Assembly: GCA_028287205.1 (NCBI GenBank)
Contig: JAQBQC010000193.1
Location: 1 to 7,258, forward strand
Reading direction: 5' to 3'
DNA from: Gemmatimonadota bacterium
GTDB taxonomy: Bacteria > Gemmatimonadota > Gemmatimonadetes > Gemmatimonadales > Gemmatimonadaceae
DNA: 7,258 nucleotides
In this document: positions 6,198 to 7,258 of the stretch, one piece after another
Position numbering within the stretch: the first letter of the stretch is position 1
Layout of the letters: each line of letters begins with the position of its first letter
Translations under genes and position numbers: made by a program
The notes under the pieces: generated by a model
Database searches by the model: none
What the model saw: the letters and a program-made list of their open reading frames with translations, nothing else
Told to the model about the DNA's origin: nothing

Positions 6198-6214
6198 CTT
6201 TCCCCGACCCCTTC

Positions 6215-6218
6215 GGAG
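6215..6218 (+). promoter_or_regulatory. Shine-Dalgarno-like GGAG preceding an ATA codon
   Basis: GGAG with a 6-base spacer (6219-6224) to ATA at 6225, in frame with the alpha/beta hydrolase. The spacing is normal for a start codon, but the codon is not ATG, GTG or TTG. It is the main evidence for where this gene's translation would begin, or once began. Confidence 0.5.
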
Positions 6219-6224
6219 CCTCAC

Positions 6225-7061
6225 ATACAAGCCGACATTCTCCGAATTCCGGCCGGCGGTGGAGCCCTGCACGTCGAGCGTTTCGGACACGGCGGGCAGC
6301 CTGTGCTGCTCATCCATGGATTCCCCACGTCGAGCTTTCTCTGGCGTGCGATCGCGCCGCGCCTCGCGGAATCGGGGCACACGGCACTCGCGATCGACCT
6401 CCTCGGCTATGGCGAATCGGATCGTCCGCTCGACGGCGACTACTCGATCGCCGCGCAGGCGGAGCACATCGATCGGGTGATGACGGCGCTGCGCATTCCG
6501 CGTGCGACGGTGGTGGGGATCGACGCGGGCGGAGGCGTGGCGCAGCGACTCGCGGTGACGCGGCCGACTCGCGTGGGCGCGCTGATGCTGATTAACAGCG
6601 TGGGCTTCGACGAGTGCCCCGCGCGCGACGTGAAGGTCGTGCAGCGCGAGACCGCGCGCTTCGCCTTTCGGCTGACGCAGGGAATGCTGGGAGCCGCGCA
6701 GCTGCTCAGGCGCGTGCTCGAGGGGAGTGTGGCCGACCGCGAGCGCATGCCGGCGCGGCTCGTGGCGCGCTACCTGGCGCCGTACGTCGGCTCCGAGGGC
6801 GTGACGCACCTCCTGTCCGTCGCCCGCTCGCTCAGTGCCGAGGATGTGGCCGATCTCGCGCTCAGGACGATCGCTGTGCCAACGACGATCGTGTGGGGAG
6901 AGGCGGACCAGTGGCTCGACAGCGGCATGGGTGAGCGGCTGCAGGGCGCCATTCCGGGAAGCGTGCTCGTCAAGTTGCCGGGGGTCGCGCGACTCGTCCC
7001 GGAAGAGTCAGCCGAGACGTTGACGCAGCTGATTGATGAGCTCGTTCGCCGCGCGGTTTGA
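6225..7061 (+). CDS. Alpha/beta-hydrolase with Asp nucleophile motif; non-standard start and missing catalytic His
   Basis: Alpha/beta-hydrolase resembling haloalkane dehalogenase/epoxide hydrolase-type enzymes. Numbered from ATA 6225 (278 aa): oxyanion motif HGFP at 31-34; nucleophile elbow VVGIDAGGGVAQ with Asp100; acid candidate Asp228 in VWGEADQWLD. The C-terminal loop that normally carries the catalytic histidine reads LPGVARLVPEE, with Arg256 where His is expected. The frame is open from 6192 but contains no ATG, GTG or TTG until GTG at 6303, which would begin right at the strand before HGFP and lose the first two strands (IQADILRIPAGGALHVERFGHGGQP). GGAG six bases before ATA 6225 marks the likely original start. 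Either a rare AUA start is used, the start was mutated, or there is a sequence error. With the lost histidine, a decaying gene or pseudoenzyme is possible. The conventional call would be 6303-7061, 252 aa. Confidence 0.8.
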   Translation: MQADILRIPAGGGALHVERFGHGGQPVLLIHGFPTSSFLWRAIAPRLAESGHTALAIDLLGYGESDRPLDGDYSIAAQAEHIDRVMTALRIPRATVVGIDAGGGVAQRLAVTRPTRVGALMLINSVGFDECPARDVKVVQRETARFAFRLTQGMLGAAQLLRRVLEGSVADRERMPARLVARYLAPYVGSEGVTHLLSVARSLSAEDVADLALRTIAVPTTIVWGEADQWLDSGMGERLQGAIPGSVLVKLPGVARLVPEESAETLTQLIDELVRRAV

Positions 7062-7178
7062 GGGCTGAGCAATTAGACGCCGGGCGCGGCCTGCAACTAG
7101 TCCGGTAAATCGCTCGTTGAGTGGAATGACAGAGCGAAAGCGCTTATATTTACAGGACTTCCACACCCAACAGGATGC

Positions 7179-7258
7179 ATGGCCAATAACATTAGAAACC
7201 GACGCAAAGAAGTGAGCGTTCCAACGCCGTTCGAGCAAGCACGAGATGAGATGTTCCA
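7179..7258 (+). CDS. Start of an unrecognised gene, cut by the right edge
   Basis: An ATG at 7179 with AGGA just upstream (7172-7175) opens a frame that remains open to the window end, giving 26 residues: MANNIRNRRKEVSVPTPFEQARDEMF. It is hydrophilic with a basic start, no signal peptide, and cannot be assigned to a family from this fragment. The preceding 117 bases after the hydrolase are non-coding; an AT-rich patch (TTATATTTA around 7144-7152) may belong to its promoter. The other ATG at 7175 is closed after four codons. Confidence is moderate because only the first codons are visible. Confidence 0.5.
   Translation, partial: MANNIRNRRKEVSVPTPFEQARDEMF

Noticed and set aside
6158..6595. 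ATG codons at 6158 and 6161 after GGGAGG as an alternative start for the alpha/beta hydrolase.
   Set aside because: They are in a different frame from the hydrolase, lie inside the hairpin, and would need a programmed +1 shift with no visible slippery site.
7117..7150. Promoter for the last gene: TTGAGT at 7117 with TATATT at 7145.
   Set aside because: Spacing is 22 bases, too long for sigma70; the alternative ATGACA at 7126 is too close (13 bases). Left as an AT-rich patch only.

Overview
This is a GC-rich bacterial chromosome segment with tightly packed genes, short convergent gaps, frequent GTG starts and two 4-base GTGA gene overlaps. Gene content is that of a free-living heterotroph: acetate activation, a GNAT acetyltransferase, an MDR oxidoreductase, a membrane-anchored DsbA-like protein with VKOR, and an alpha/beta hydrolase. 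There is no taxonomic marker. A soil-type phylum such as Gemmatimonadota is a low-confidence guess. No rRNA, tRNA, CRISPR array, transposase or phage gene was seen.

Layout from left to right. Positions 1-1803 (+) hold acetyl-CoA synthetase, cut by the left edge. Positions 1804-2015 are a non-coding gap containing a 33-bp imperfect inverted repeat built from TCCGTT units. Its right arm runs into the start codon of a GxxExxY-family PD-(D/E)XK-like gene (2016-2438, +). Convergent to it lies a two-gene minus-strand unit: an unrecognised 150-aa protein (3453-3001) followed by a GNAT acetyltransferase (2985-2455). A divergent intergenic region (3454-3637) with a putative minus-strand promoter separates that unit from a zinc-free MDR oxidoreductase (3638-4603, +). 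Convergent again is a minus-strand three-gene operon: a 101-aa charged helical protein (6075-5770), a thioredoxin-fold DsbA-like protein (5773-5048) and a VKOR-family membrane protein (5051-4623), coupled by GTGA overlaps. Divergent from it is an alpha/beta hydrolase (about 6225-7061, +). A new plus-strand gene starts at 7179 and runs off the right edge.

How the genes work together: the minus-strand trio is the clearest functional unit, an envelope disulfide-forming pair (DsbA-like oxidant plus VKOR re-oxidase) preceded by a small protein of unknown role. The other genes look like independent metabolic or accessory genes.

Most unusual points: (1) the GxxExxY gene whose start codon is inside a long repeat-built hairpin; (2) a 57-nt, 23-bp hairpin with a GCAA tetraloop (6141-6197) just before the alpha/beta hydrolase; (3) that hydrolase has no ATG, GTG or TTG codon before its core begins, a Shine-Dalgarno-like GGAG sits six bases before an ATA codon, and its expected catalytic histidine reads as arginine.
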